NCBI GenBank assembly: GCA_003141195.1
Contig: PLLC01000025.1
Span: 8,530-54,235, forward strand
Source: Syntrophaceae bacterium
GTDB taxonomy: Bacteria > Desulfobacterota > Syntrophia > Syntrophales > UBA5619
Length of the DNA stretch: 45,706 bases
Direction of reading: 5' to 3'
Made by a program: the position numbers and the translations under genes. Under the pieces are notes generated by a model. It saw only the letters and a list, made by a program, of their open reading frames with translations, made no database searches and was not told the DNA's origin. Within the stretch, counting starts at the first letter, position 1, and each line of letters begins with the position of its first letter. Shown piece by piece: positions 17,865 to 25,793 of the stretch.

Positions 17865-19521
17865 TTTTGCCATCATCGATGAATTGAAGGTGGCCTTCGA
17901 CGGGGGTCTGAACATGATCTCCGGGGAGACCGGTGCGGGAAAATCGATCATCGTTGGCGCTGTGGGTCTTCTTCTGGGAGACCGGGCGAACGCCGATATG
18001 ATCCGTTCTTTCGAGGATGCGGCCGTCGTGGAGGCGCTTTTTGACATCCGCGGGCAGGACGGGTTGCAGGCAAAGGTCCGGGATATGGGATTTGGCGACG
18101 GCGATGAGCTCGTCGTACGCCGCGTGGTCTCCCGTTCCGGGAAAAACCGGGTCTACATCAACGGCCATCTTGCATCCCTGGCATCACTCGCGGCGATCGG
18201 CGAATCGCTGATCAACATCTGCGGCCAGCACGAACACCAGATGATTCTGAATCCGGACAATCATACGGACATCCTCGACGAATTCGGGGGACTGCTGCCC
18301 CTCCGGACGGCCTACCGGAAAGTGTACGACCGTTATCGTTCGCTTCAGGAGAGACTCCGCGGGCTTCAGGAGCGCCAGGTGAAAAGAGAGGAGCGGGAAG
18401 ACCTTCTCCGTTATCAGATCGGCGAGATTGCCCGGGCGGATGTCCGGGCGGGGGAGGATGCCGCCCTGACGGAAGAGAAGAGGATTCTTGCCAATGTCCA
18501 GAAATTGATGGATTTTGCCGGTGCGGCCTATGAGACCCTCTACGGGAAGGGCGGCGCCGTGCTAGCCGAGTTCCGCGGTGTGGTCTCGGCCGTGAAGGAG
18601 ATCCGGAAGATCGATGCAGGTTTGAAGCTTACCGAACAGGAGTTGGAGGAGCTCTACTTCCGGATCGAAGAGGCGGCCTTCGTGCTCCGCGATTATGCGA
18701 AACGCCTCTCGTTCGACCCCGTCCGTCTGGAGGCGGTCGAGGAGCGGTTGGAGCTTCTGGGGCGTCTGAAACGGAAATATGGGGGGACGCTCGATGCCAT
18801 TCTCATGAGACATGGCGAGGCGGAGAGAGAGATGGAGAAGATCTCCTCCCTGGAAGAGGAGATCGAGGCGCTGACAACGAACATCGCTGCCGAAAGGGAG
18901 CGGCTGATGGAAGCGGCAGAGGTGCTGTCCGCGAAACGGCGCGAGGCGGCCGCCGCCATGAAGCGGTCGGTCGAAGGGGAGATCCGGACGTTGGGAATGG
19001 AAGACGCGCAGTTCGAAGCGGTCTTTCGTGATCTTCGGAGCGATCAGAGAGAGGCGACCCTGAACGAAAAAGGGATCGATGCCCCGGAGTTTTATCTCTC
19101 GGCGAACGTGGGCGAAGAGCTGAAACCGCTTCGGGGGATCGCCTCCGGCGGCGAACTCTCCCGCATCATGCTTGCCCTGAAGAAGGTCCTGGCCCGGACG
19201 GGTTCCGTGGGGACGATCGTTTTCGATGAGGTCGACAGCGGGATCGGCGGCGCGACGGCGGAGATCGTCGGCCAGAAACTCCGGGAGGTCGCACGACACC
19301 ATCAGGTCCTCTGCATCACCCATCTGCCGCAGATCGCCTGTTGCGGCGACCGGCATTACCGGGTGGTGAAACGGGTCGCCGGAGAGCGGACGAATACCTT
19401 CGTTTCGCTCCTCTCCGGGGAGGAACGGCTGGAAGAGATCACCCGCATGTTGGGCGGGGTTGAACTGACCGAAAAGACAAAGGAACATGCGCGGGAGATG
19501 CTTCTCGCCTCGCATGGGTGA
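17839..19521 (+). CDS. recN: DNA repair protein RecN
   Basis: A 560-residue SMC-like ATPase that acts early in double-strand-break repair. The N-terminal Walker A is GETGAGKS (29-36), with CGQHEHQMIL (the Q-loop region, about 131-140). A long alpha-helical coiled coil spans about 155-370. The C-terminal ABC signature ASGGELSRIM begins at residue 435, Walker B IVFDEVDSGIGG has Asp463-Glu464, and CITHLPQIA is the switch-His region. Length is normal. It is the second gene of the nadK-recN-GNAT-mltA unit. No LexA-like box was recognised upstream; regulation would come from the nadK promoter. Confidence 0.96.
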   Translation: MLAELNIRNFAIIDELKVAFDGGLNMISGETGAGKSIIVGAVGLLLGDRANADMIRSFEDAAVVEALFDIRGQDGLQAKVRDMGFGDGDELVVRRVVSRSGKNRVYINGHLASLASLAAIGESLINICGQHEHQMILNPDNHTDILDEFGGLLPLRTAYRKVYDRYRSLQERLRGLQERQVKREEREDLLRYQIGEIARADVRAGEDAALTEEKRILANVQKLMDFAGAAYETLYGKGGAVLAEFRGVVSAVKEIRKIDAGLKLTEQELEELYFRIEEAAFVLRDYAKRLSFDPVRLEAVEERLELLGRLKRKYGGTLDAILMRHGEAEREMEKISSLEEEIEALTTNIAAERERLMEAAEVLSAKRREAAAAMKRSVEGEIRTLGMEDAQFEAVFRDLRSDQREATLNEKGIDAPEFYLSANVGEELKPLRGIASGGELSRIMLALKKVLARTGSVGTIVFDEVDSGIGGATAEIVGQKLREVARHHQVLCITHLPQIACCGDRHYRVVKRVAGERTNTFVSLLSGEERLEEITRMLGGVELTEKTKEHAREMLLASHG

Positions 19522-19601
19522 GATTCTGCAGGGAAGCAAAGGGCAGGGGACGGCGGTTCCGCCCGCCCGAGGAAGACCGGGAACCGCCGCAGGAGTGGGA
19601 G

Positions 19602-20060
19602 ATGCTGAGAAAAGCCCGTATCGGGGACGTCAAGACGATTCACAGATGGATCAATATCTCGTCCGGGAAGGGGGAGATGCTGCCCCGTTCGCTGATGGAT
19701 ATCTACGGCAGTCTGAGGGATTTCTTTGTTTATCAGGACGAGGGGCAGAATGAGATCCGCGGGATCTGCGCGATGAGCATCATCTGGGAGAACCTGGCCG
19801 AGATCCGCTCCCTCCATGTCGATGAGGAGCGCAGAAGGGAAGGGGTCGGGCGGAAACTCGTGGAGGCCTGCATCTCCGAGGCGATCACACTGGAGCTCTT
19901 CCGGGTTTTCACCTTGACTTACAAACAGGAGTTCTTCCGGAAACTCGGCTTCCGGGAGGTCGAGCGCTCCACGCTTCCAGAGAAGATCTGGTCCGATTGT
20001 TTCCGCTGTTCCAAGTACCCCGATTTCTGCGATGAAGTCGCCATGATCCTGGAGCTTTGA
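19602..20060 (+). CDS. GNAT acetyltransferase, N-acetylglutamate synthase-like
   Basis: A 152-residue single-domain acetyltransferase. It has the acetyl-CoA loop RRREGVGRKL (about 77-86, matching R/QxxGxG/A), the ArgA-like KGEMLPRSLMDIYGSLRDF near the N-terminus, and the Cys-containing end WSDCFRCSKYPDFCDE found in short ArgA-type proteins. This resemblance suggests acetylation of glutamate for arginine synthesis, but the substrate is inferred and no arg genes are nearby. The start at 19602 is chosen for AGGAG 6 nt upstream and for agreement with family length; the frame is open further upstream, overlapping recN. It lies 7 bp before mltA. Confidence 0.82.
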   Translation: MLRKARIGDVKTIHRWINISSGKGEMLPRSLMDIYGSLRDFFVYQDEGQNEIRGICAMSIIWENLAEIRSLHVDEERRREGVGRKLVEACISEAITLELFRVFTLTYKQEFFRKLGFREVERSTLPEKIWSDCFRCSKYPDFCDEVAMILEL

Positions 20061-20067
20061 GATAAAA

Positions 20068-21447
20068 ATGTTCCAAAAGTTTGTTCTTTTCGTTGTTGCT
20101 CTCTATTTTCTTGCGGGTTGCGCCGCTCCGGTCCGGAGGCCGGCCCCACGACCGACGCCGCCCCCTTCCGTTGTGGAACCGGTATCCCCTCCCGAGAGGC
20201 CGGCGCCTCGACCGGTAATTCCGATCCCGCCCGAGATTTTGGCGCCGATCGTTCCTCCGGAGATCCCCAAACCCGCGTTTCCACCGCCCGTTGAGCCGAA
20301 ACCGGTTTCCCCGCTCATCCGCGTTCCCGACGATCATCTTCCCCTGTTTGCCGACGACATGGACCTGGAGTCGCTCGAAACGGCCGTCGAAAAGAGCCTC
20401 CAGTACTACAGGAGGACGTCCGGGAACGGTCCCTTCCGGATGGACGACGCCCAAATCACCGTCCGGGAGCTCCGGGATTCTCTTACAGACCTGCTGGAGA
20501 TCCTCAGGAGCGGCGAGCCCGAAGAGGTCAGGCAGGCGCAGATCCGGGAAACCTTCGACGTCTATCAATCCACCGGTGCGGATGGAAGAAACACCGTCCT
20601 TTTCACCGGCTATTTCGAGCCGATCATGAAGGGGTCGCTGAAAAAGACCCAGGAATACCGATATCCGGTTTACAAAGCCCCCGATGATGCCGTGACGGTG
20701 AATCTCGGCAAATTCCGAGACAGGTATAAGAACGAACAACTGATCGGCCGGGTGAAGAACAGGGAACTCATCCCCTATTACAGCCGGGGCGAGATCGAGG
20801 ATCAGGGTTTTTTATCCGGACGGAACCTCGAACTGGCCTGGGTGGGTGACCGGATCGACCTCTTCTTCCTCCACACCCAAGGGTCCGGCAAGATCGAACT
20901 GACGAACGGCAGGCTCCTCCAGATCGGCTATGCAATGTCCAACGGTCGTCCCTTTCAGAGCGTGGCGCGCTTTCTGCTCGATGCGGGAAAGATCTCGCCG
21001 CAGGAAATCTCCTACCATGCGGTCAAGGGATACCTTCGGGAGCATCCGGACGATCTCCCGGAGCTCCTCGGCCACAATGAGAGTTTCGTGTTCTTCCGCG
21101 TGGTCGAGCAGGGTCCCGTCGGTTCGATCGGCGAGATTCTCACGCCGGGCCGTTCGATCGCCACCGACGCCGCGGTGTTTCCAAGGGGGGCGCTCGCCTT
21201 CATGCGCGCACGCAAGCCGGTCCTCGACAAGGAGGGGAACGCCCTATCCTGGATCCCCTTTTCCCGCTTTGTCGTCAGCCAGGACGCCGGGGGTGTGATC
21301 AAGGGGGCGGGGCGCGTCGATCTCTTCTGCGGTAGCGGCAGTGAGGCGGAGATGTTGGCCGGAAGCCTGAAGGAGAGGGGGGAACTCTATTTCCTCGTGA
21401 AGAAGAGGGCGAACGGCGGCGCGGATCAGAGAAACGCCAGGAAATAG
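20068..21447 (+). CDS. mltA: Membrane-bound lytic murein transglycosylase A
   Basis: A 459-residue lipoprotein that cleaves peptidoglycan glycan strands with formation of 1,6-anhydro ends, on the inner face of the outer membrane. A signal peptide ends in the lipobox LAGC with Cys18. A Pro/Arg-rich linker covers about residues 20-75. The MltA domain includes FTGYFEPIMKGS and YRYPVYKAP. The C-terminal 3D domain includes AFMRARKPVL, SQDAGGVIKGAGRVDLFCG, where the catalytic Asp lies, and GSEAEMLAGSLKERG. The ribosome site lies inside the end of the GNAT gene. It is the last gene of the nadK operon and overlaps the convergent UbiA-family gene by 22 bp. Confidence 0.94.
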   Translation: MFQKFVLFVVALYFLAGCAAPVRRPAPRPTPPPSVVEPVSPPERPAPRPVIPIPPEILAPIVPPEIPKPAFPPPVEPKPVSPLIRVPDDHLPLFADDMDLESLETAVEKSLQYYRRTSGNGPFRMDDAQITVRELRDSLTDLLEILRSGEPEEVRQAQIRETFDVYQSTGADGRNTVLFTGYFEPIMKGSLKKTQEYRYPVYKAPDDAVTVNLGKFRDRYKNEQLIGRVKNRELIPYYSRGEIEDQGFLSGRNLELAWVGDRIDLFFLHTQGSGKIELTNGRLLQIGYAMSNGRPFQSVARFLLDAGKISPQEISYHAVKGYLREHPDDLPELLGHNESFVFFRVVEQGPVGSIGEILTPGRSIATDAAVFPRGALAFMRARKPVLDKEGNALSWIPFSRFVVSQDAGGVIKGAGRVDLFCGSGSEAEMLAGSLKERGELYFLVKKRANGGADQRNARK

Positions 21448-22358
21448 GCGGCCATCGTCCCGAGATGGACGGCGATGTTGAGCCCGCAGAGGATCTCCAG
21501 TACGAGCGGATTTTCGTATCTTTTCCCGGCCATCATAAGGGAGATGCCCGCCGACATGGCCATAACGGGGAGGTAGATGTAGAGCGCCTTCCGCGGGATC
21601 CCCGTGTTGAGTGAAGAATACATGGAAAACCAGGAGAGGATCGAAGTCAGGCAGTAGAGGGCCGCCCCTTTCGCTCTTCCCAGCCGACGGAGAAGATTCA
21701 TCCTGCCGACGGACGGGTTGGAGGTATGTTCCGGGAATTCGTTGAGCAAGACCACGTTGAAGATGGACAGACCAATCGGCAGCGCCATCCAGTGGATGCA
21801 GGGAACGATATATCCCCGCTGGATGTAGAAGGCGGCGGCAATGGGGAGCCAGCCGTAGAAGAAGGCGATGAGAGTTTCGCCGTAACCCTTATCGGCTGGA
21901 CGGCTGGGCCATGTTGAGTAGAAGAAACCCGGCAGGGCGCCGAGACAACCAAGAAGGAGCGTAAAAGGACCCGTCTTCAGGCCGAATTGCAGGATGAGGC
22001 CGATCAAGAGCGCCAGCGTGATCGCGACGAAACCGGTCCGAAGGGGGCCGGACCGGCGAAAAATCAAATCCGGGAGTGTGCCGGATCCCCCGGAGAGGGG
22101 GTTCCGGAAGAGATGTTTGGATCGTTCATCCTCCACGTGTGTTAAGTATTCTCCGGCATGGTACGTCGAGAGCATAACCATGACGATGCCCATGAAGCCG
22201 AGGACAAAGGCGGGGATATGGAAGACGTGATCCAGACGCCAAGCCAGAAAAGTCCCGAGACAGAACGGGAAAATGCCGAGGGTGTGAAACGGGGGACGGG
22301 ACAATCCCAGCCAGCCCTCGATCTTGGTCATGATGTCCGTTTCGTCATCTGCCGGCAT
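21426..22358 (-). CDS. UbiA-family prenyltransferase-like membrane protein
   Basis: A 310-residue protein with about eight or nine membrane spans and the overall layout of MenA/UbiA prenyltransferases. The two Asp-rich metal motifs are unusual. Where NDxxDxxxD is expected there is GEYLTHVEDE (about 69-78), and where NExPDxxxD is expected there is NEFPEHTSNPSVGR (from 206). RNPLSGGSGTLP and NLLRRLGRAKGAAL look conserved. It may be a divergent prenyltransferase or an inactive relative; the substrate is unknown. The ATG at 22358 (MPADDETD) has GAGG 9 nt upstream. The ATG at 22373 has its ribosome site directly abutting it, so it is less likely. A TTGACA at about 22421-22426 could be its -35 box, but no good -10 follows. 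Confidence 0.75.
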   Translation of the reverse strand: MPADDETDIMTKIEGWLGLSRPPFHTLGIFPFCLGTFLAWRLDHVFHIPAFVLGFMGIVMVMLSTYHAGEYLTHVEDERSKHLFRNPLSGGSGTLPDLIFRRSGPLRTGFVAITLALLIGLILQFGLKTGPFTLLLGCLGALPGFFYSTWPSRPADKGYGETLIAFFYGWLPIAAAFYIQRGYIVPCIHWMALPIGLSIFNVVLLNEFPEHTSNPSVGRMNLLRRLGRAKGAALYCLTSILSWFSMYSSLNTGIPRKALYIYLPVMAMSAGISLMMAGKRYENPLVLEILCGLNIAVHLGTMAAYFLAFL

Positions 22359-22373
22359 TGGGATAGACCTCAT

Positions 22374-22774
22374 TCCTTCTGTATCGCCCGGTAATTAAGT
22401 AACACAAAGCGCAGTGTTTGTCAAATCGCCGTCCATTCTGAGCCTCCGCTTTTCGATCCTTCATCTTTGTTAAAAATATTAGAATTTTTTCTTGATTGTT
22501 TGTTTTCTTTATGTTAGGGATAATCCCAAGTTCACTGGGAAGTGGGCTGTTCCATTTGTTTCTTGAAATCCTGAACATAGTAGAATCTTATGCTGCATTT
22601 CCGGTTACGGACGCTTTTGCTTGCAACATCCGATGTTTCGGGGGATGACCCCGAACGGTGATGGCGGTGAGGTGCGGTCATCGGCAGGGCAGCGCCCGAC
22701 AGGGATTGAACCACCCTGGGGTGGCGGCAACGTTATGTTCCATTAAACCAATTGATGAAAGGGGGACGTAAGGA
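22374..22774 (+). promoter_or_regulatory. HU upstream region with structured leader
   Basis: A 400-bp non-coding stretch. The left half is A+T-rich, with a weak promoter candidate (GATAAT at 22519-22524, poor TTGTTT 17 bp upstream). The right half can fold: a 7-bp stem TTCGGGG/CCCCGAA (22637-22655), GGG-CAGCG-CCC (about 22688-22698) and CCACC/GGTGG (22711-22724), ending about 40 nt before the HU start. It may be a regulatory leader; no known riboswitch was recognised. Confidence 0.35.
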
Positions 22775-23050
22775 ATGACGAAGGCAGAATTGATTGCGGT
22801 GATGGCGGAGGGGGCGGCTGTTACGAAGGCGACGGCGGCAAAGACGCTGGAGGGCTTTACTGCAGCGGTGGCCAAGGAGCTCAAGAAAAGCGGTAAGCTC
22901 GGACTGGTGGGGTTCGGGACCTTTTCCGTGGTGAAGAGGAAGGCCCGCGAGGGCAGGAACCCGCAGACCGGAAAGAAAATCAAGATCGCAGCGAAGAAGG
23001 TGGTTAAATTCAAGGCGGGCAAGGCTCTGGCCGACAAGGTTAATAAATAA
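22775..23050 (+). CDS. HU family DNA-binding protein
   Basis: A 91-residue nucleoid protein that bends DNA as a dimer. It shows the full HU fold: the helical N-terminus MTKAELIAVMAEGAAVTK, the GLVGFGTFSVVKRKAREGRN hinge to the DNA-binding arm, NPQTGKKIKI with the intercalating Pro, and FKAGKALADKVN at the end. It is Ala/Lys-rich and of the usual length. A GGGGG run lies about 10 nt before the ATG, and a second AAGGA abuts it. The gene stands alone, with a structured leader in front and a strong terminator behind. IHF is less likely given the HU-like length and C-terminus. Confidence 0.95.
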   Translation: MTKAELIAVMAEGAAVTKATAAKTLEGFTAAVAKELKKSGKLGLVGFGTFSVVKRKAREGRNPQTGKKIKIAAKKVVKFKAGKALADKVNK

Positions 23051-23075
23051 CAGGGTATTGAAGAGTCAGCTTAAG

Positions 23076-23108
23076 AAAGGCCTCCATCTTGAGATGGGGG
23101 CCTTTTTC
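23076..23108 (+). terminator. Rho-independent terminator after HU
   Basis: AAAGGCCTCCATC pairs with GATGGGGGCCTTT (one G-U pair) around a TTGA loop and runs into TTTTT. It is located 25 bp after the HU stop codon. Confidence 0.9.
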
Positions 23109-23159
23109 TATCCGGTTCGCGGAGGGGACCGGTTGGTATGACATGCGCGGCCTGTTCCG

Positions 23160-23188
23160 TTGACACGCCCGGACGTTTCTGTTATAGG
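23160..23188 (+). promoter_or_regulatory. Promoter candidate for trpS-scpA-scpB-rluB
   Basis: TTGACA (23160-23165), a 17-bp spacer and TATAGG (23183-23188). The leader to the TTG at 23374 would be about 180 nt and contains a GCCCC-TTTT-GGGGC hairpin near 23219-23232. The Trp codons and terminator pair of an attenuator were not found. Confidence 0.5.
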
Positions 23189-23373
23189 ACGGCATACTTC
23201 GGGTCTTCTTTAAAGCCCCTTTTGGGGCCCCTTCGAAACGCGAATCCGCTCCGATGAAGAGGGCCTCCGCACGGGGGAAACAGGGGATGAGGGAAGGGGC
23301 GTTTCACCGCTTTCCTTTTTAAGTCACTTAAGAAAAGGACCAAAGTGAGGGAATCTATTTTCAGGAGGTTCGT

Positions 23374-24372
23374 TTGACGAAAAAGAGGATTTTGAGCGGG
23401 ATGAGACCTACAGGGAAGCTCCATCTGGGGAATCTCCACGGTGCGCTTTCGAACTGGATCGCCCTGCAGAATCACGGCGATTACGATTGCTACTATTTCG
23501 TAGCCGACTGGCATGCGCTGACAAGCGACTACGCGACCACGGGCGAGATCCGGGCGAACACGATCGACATAGTGATCGACTGGCTCTCCGCCGGCCTGGA
23601 TCCGGCTAAAAGCACCTTCTTCATCCAGTCCACGATCAAGGAACATGGCGAACTCTTCCTGCTCCTCTGCATGATCACCCCCCTTGCCTGGCTGGAGAGG
23701 AATCCGACCTACAAGGAGATGAAGGAGGAACTCTCGCAGAAGGACCTCTCGACGTTCGGTTTCCTCGGCTACCCGGTCCTTCAGGCGGCGGACATCATCA
23801 TGTACAAGACCTACGGCGTCCCGGTCGGCGTCGATCAGCTTCCCCATGTCGAACTGACGCGCGAGATCGCCCGCCGTTTCAATTTTCTCTACGGCGAGAT
23901 CTTTCCCATACCGGAGCCGCTCCTCGCGGAGGTCCCGAGGCTCCTGGGTATCGACGGGCGGAAGATGAGCAAGTCTTACGACAACGCGATCTTCATGAGC
24001 GACCGGGGCGACGACCTGAAGAAGAAGGTCGGGGCGATGTTCACCGATCCCCAGCGGCAGCGCAAAAGCGACCCGGGCCGTCCCGAGCTCTGCAATGTTT
24101 ACACGTTTCACGGGATCTATTCTGCGCCGGAGACAGTCGCAGAGATCGCCCCCGCCTGCAGGAGCGCAAACATCGGCTGCATCGAATGTAAGCGACGTCT
24201 GGCCGGGGCGATCGCGGAGGGAATGTTGCCGATCCATGAGCGGCGGGACCACTACCTGGGCCATCCCGAAGAGGTCCGCGCGATCATCGAAGACGGCAAT
24301 GTCCGGGCCGGCCGGATTGCAAAGGCGACGCTGGCCGAGGTCAGGGAAGCCATGAAGATCAACCATGAGTGA
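23374..24372 (+). CDS. trpS: Tryptophanyl-tRNA synthetase
   Basis: A 332-residue class I aminoacyl-tRNA synthetase that charges tRNA-Trp. The HIGH-type motif is HLGN (17-20) within GKLHLGNLHGA, and KMSKS is at 197-201 in DGRKMSKSYDN. LQAADIIMYK and VGVDQLPHVELTREIARRFN are typical of the family. Near residues 262-277, CRSANIGCIECKRRL suggests a small Cys cluster. Translation starts at TTG (23374), with AGGAGG 5 nt upstream. It is the first gene of a unit with scpA, scpB and rluB, but a repeat-like inverted element sits between trpS and scpA. Confidence 0.95.
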   Translation: MTKKRILSGMRPTGKLHLGNLHGALSNWIALQNHGDYDCYYFVADWHALTSDYATTGEIRANTIDIVIDWLSAGLDPAKSTFFIQSTIKEHGELFLLLCMITPLAWLERNPTYKEMKEELSQKDLSTFGFLGYPVLQAADIIMYKTYGVPVGVDQLPHVELTREIARRFNFLYGEIFPIPEPLLAEVPRLLGIDGRKMSKSYDNAIFMSDRGDDLKKKVGAMFTDPQRQRKSDPGRPELCNVYTFHGIYSAPETVAEIAPACRSANIGCIECKRRLAGAIAEGMLPIHERRDHYLGHPEEVRAIIEDGNVRAGRIAKATLAEVREAMKINHE

Positions 24373-24497
24373 CGGCTACGGAAAAAGTCCATATACTGCG
24401 TTGCGCTTCCTCCATCGTCGTTGCGGCGTACACCAGGGTACGCCGCACTCCTCAGGAGTCGCGCGCCTTGTCTCTGGAGCTTTTTCCGAAGCCGTCC
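24371..24497. repeat. 127-bp inverted-repeat element, related architecture
   Basis: The element begins at the trpS stop codon. The left end GACGGCTACGGAAAAAGTCC is an imperfect inverted repeat of the right end (complement of GGACGGCTTCGGAAAAAGCTC). There is an inner GCG-rich arm pair and a central palindrome (GCGTACACCAGGGTACGC). The primary sequence differs from the elements at 16638 and 42223, but length, GAAAAA-containing ends and a central GTAC-based palindrome are shared. Confidence 0.75.
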
Positions 24498-24533
24498 TAA
24501 ATCTGCGCTTTGAAGTTTTTTTTCGGGAAAACC

Positions 24534-25259
24534 ATGAGCTATGAGATCAAGCTCGACGTTTTTGAGGGTCCGCTGGACCTCCTGCTCTATCTCATCCGGA
24601 AGAATGAGATCGATATCTACAATATTCCCATTGCGCTGATCACCGAGCAGTATTTCTCCTACCTGGAGATGATGCGCTCTCTCAATCTGGATCTTGCCGG
24701 GGAATATCTGGTACTGGCCTCGACGCTCATCCACATCAAGTCGAAGCTGCTGCTGCCGCCGGCCGAAGGTGAGGGCGAGGAGGAAGAGGGGGAGGACCCC
24801 CGCGCGGAACTGGTCCAGCAGCTCCTGGAGTACCAGGCCTTCAAGGAGGCGGCGCTCCGTCTCGATGACCGGCCTCTCCTCGAACGGGATGTCTTTAAGC
24901 GCGGCGCCCCCGTGGAGGAGCCGACCACGGCGGAGGAGACGGATGACGCGCTGGTTGAGGTCGACGTCTTTGAGCTCGTCACGGCCTTCCGCCGGATCAT
25001 CGCCGGCCTCGATCTCAAGGAGGATCTGCAGATCGATGCCGAAAAGATGTCCCTGACCGACCGGATCAATGAAATCATGGAGAGACTAACGGAAGAGGGA
25101 CAGATCACCTTTGCCGATCTCCTCGGGGATAGAACGGACCGGCGGCGGATCATCTACACGTTTCTCGCGATCCTGGAGCTCATGAAGCTGCGGATGGTCC
25201 GGGCCTACCAGTCGGGATCCTTCGGGGCGATCCGGCTGTTTCCGGCCGTGGAGGGATGA
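24534..25259 (+). CDS. scpA: Segregation and condensation protein A
   Basis: A 241-residue kleisin that bridges the SMC dimer and, with ScpB, compacts and segregates the chromosome. It has the N-terminal signature YEIKLDVFEGPLDLLLYLIRKNEIDIYNIPIALITEQY, where an SMC neck-binding helix sits, then LASTLIHIKSKLLLPP. An acidic linker (about 80-95) is followed by a C-terminal winged helix (LFAILELMKLRMVRAYQ-like; here FLAILELMKLRMVRAYQ). The ATG at 24534 (MSYEIKL) fits the family start; a TTG at 24510 would add eight residues, and neither has a strong ribosome site. It overlaps scpB by 4 bp (ATGA). Confidence 0.94.
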   Translation: MSYEIKLDVFEGPLDLLLYLIRKNEIDIYNIPIALITEQYFSYLEMMRSLNLDLAGEYLVLASTLIHIKSKLLLPPAEGEGEEEEGEDPRAELVQQLLEYQAFKEAALRLDDRPLLERDVFKRGAPVEEPTTAEETDDALVEVDVFELVTAFRRIIAGLDLKEDLQIDAEKMSLTDRINEIMERLTEEGQITFADLLGDRTDRRRIIYTFLAILELMKLRMVRAYQSGSFGAIRLFPAVEG

Positions 25260-25789
25260 TGGAAGAGAAAGTCGCAATCATCGAGGCGCTCATTTTTGCC
25301 TCCGAAGCGCCGCTGACAGTGGAACGGGTCGCCGAGATCCTGCCCGATACGGAAAAGAAGGGGATCGTTTCGCTTCTGGAGGGACTGACGCGGGAGTACG
25401 AGGAACGGGGCGGCGGGATCTGCCTCCGGGAGGTGGCCGGCGGCTTCCAGTTCAGGACGAGAACGGATCTGGCCCCCTGGCTCCGGAAATTGAAGGCGGG
25501 CCGACCCGCGATGCTCTCTCCGGCCGCCATGGAGACCCTTGCCATGGTCGCCTACCGCCAGCCTCTCGTGAAATCCGAGATCGATCGGATCCGCGGCGTT
25601 GACGCGAGCGGCGCCCTGAAAGGGCTTCTGGAAAAGAAACTCGTGAGGATTGTGGGAAGGAAGGACGTTCCCGGGAAACCGATTATCTACGGAACCACCC
25701 GAAAGTTCCTCGAGGTCTTCAACCTGAAGGATCTTTCCGAATTGCCGACCCTCAGGGAACTGAGGGATTTGCAGGGGCAACAGGAGTAG
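25256..25789 (+). CDS. scpB: Segregation and condensation protein B
   Basis: A 177-residue protein with two winged-helix domains, the dimeric partner that stabilises ScpA on the SMC complex. Visible are KVAIIEALIFASEAPLTVERVA at the start, GICLREVAGGFQFRTR, and LSPAAMETLAMVAYRQPLVKSEIDRIRGVD (about 85-114), the family signature, followed by GRKDVPGKPIIYGTTRKFLEVF. Two adjacent ATGs (25256 and 25259) are possible; GGAGGG upstream is spaced slightly better for the second. Overlap with scpA indicates coupled translation. The stop lies 4 bp before rluB. Confidence 0.94.
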   Translation: MMEEKVAIIEALIFASEAPLTVERVAEILPDTEKKGIVSLLEGLTREYEERGGGICLREVAGGFQFRTRTDLAPWLRKLKAGRPAMLSPAAMETLAMVAYRQPLVKSEIDRIRGVDASGALKGLLEKKLVRIVGRKDVPGKPIIYGTTRKFLEVFNLKDLSELPTLRELRDLQGQQE

Positions 25790-25793
25790 ATGA

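Noticed and set aside
22690-22745. tRNA-like T-arm (GGTTCAATCC) on the minus strand upstream of HU
   Set aside because: The stem pairs with a 9-nt loop instead of 7, and no acceptor stem, D-arm or anticodon arm can be drawn around it.
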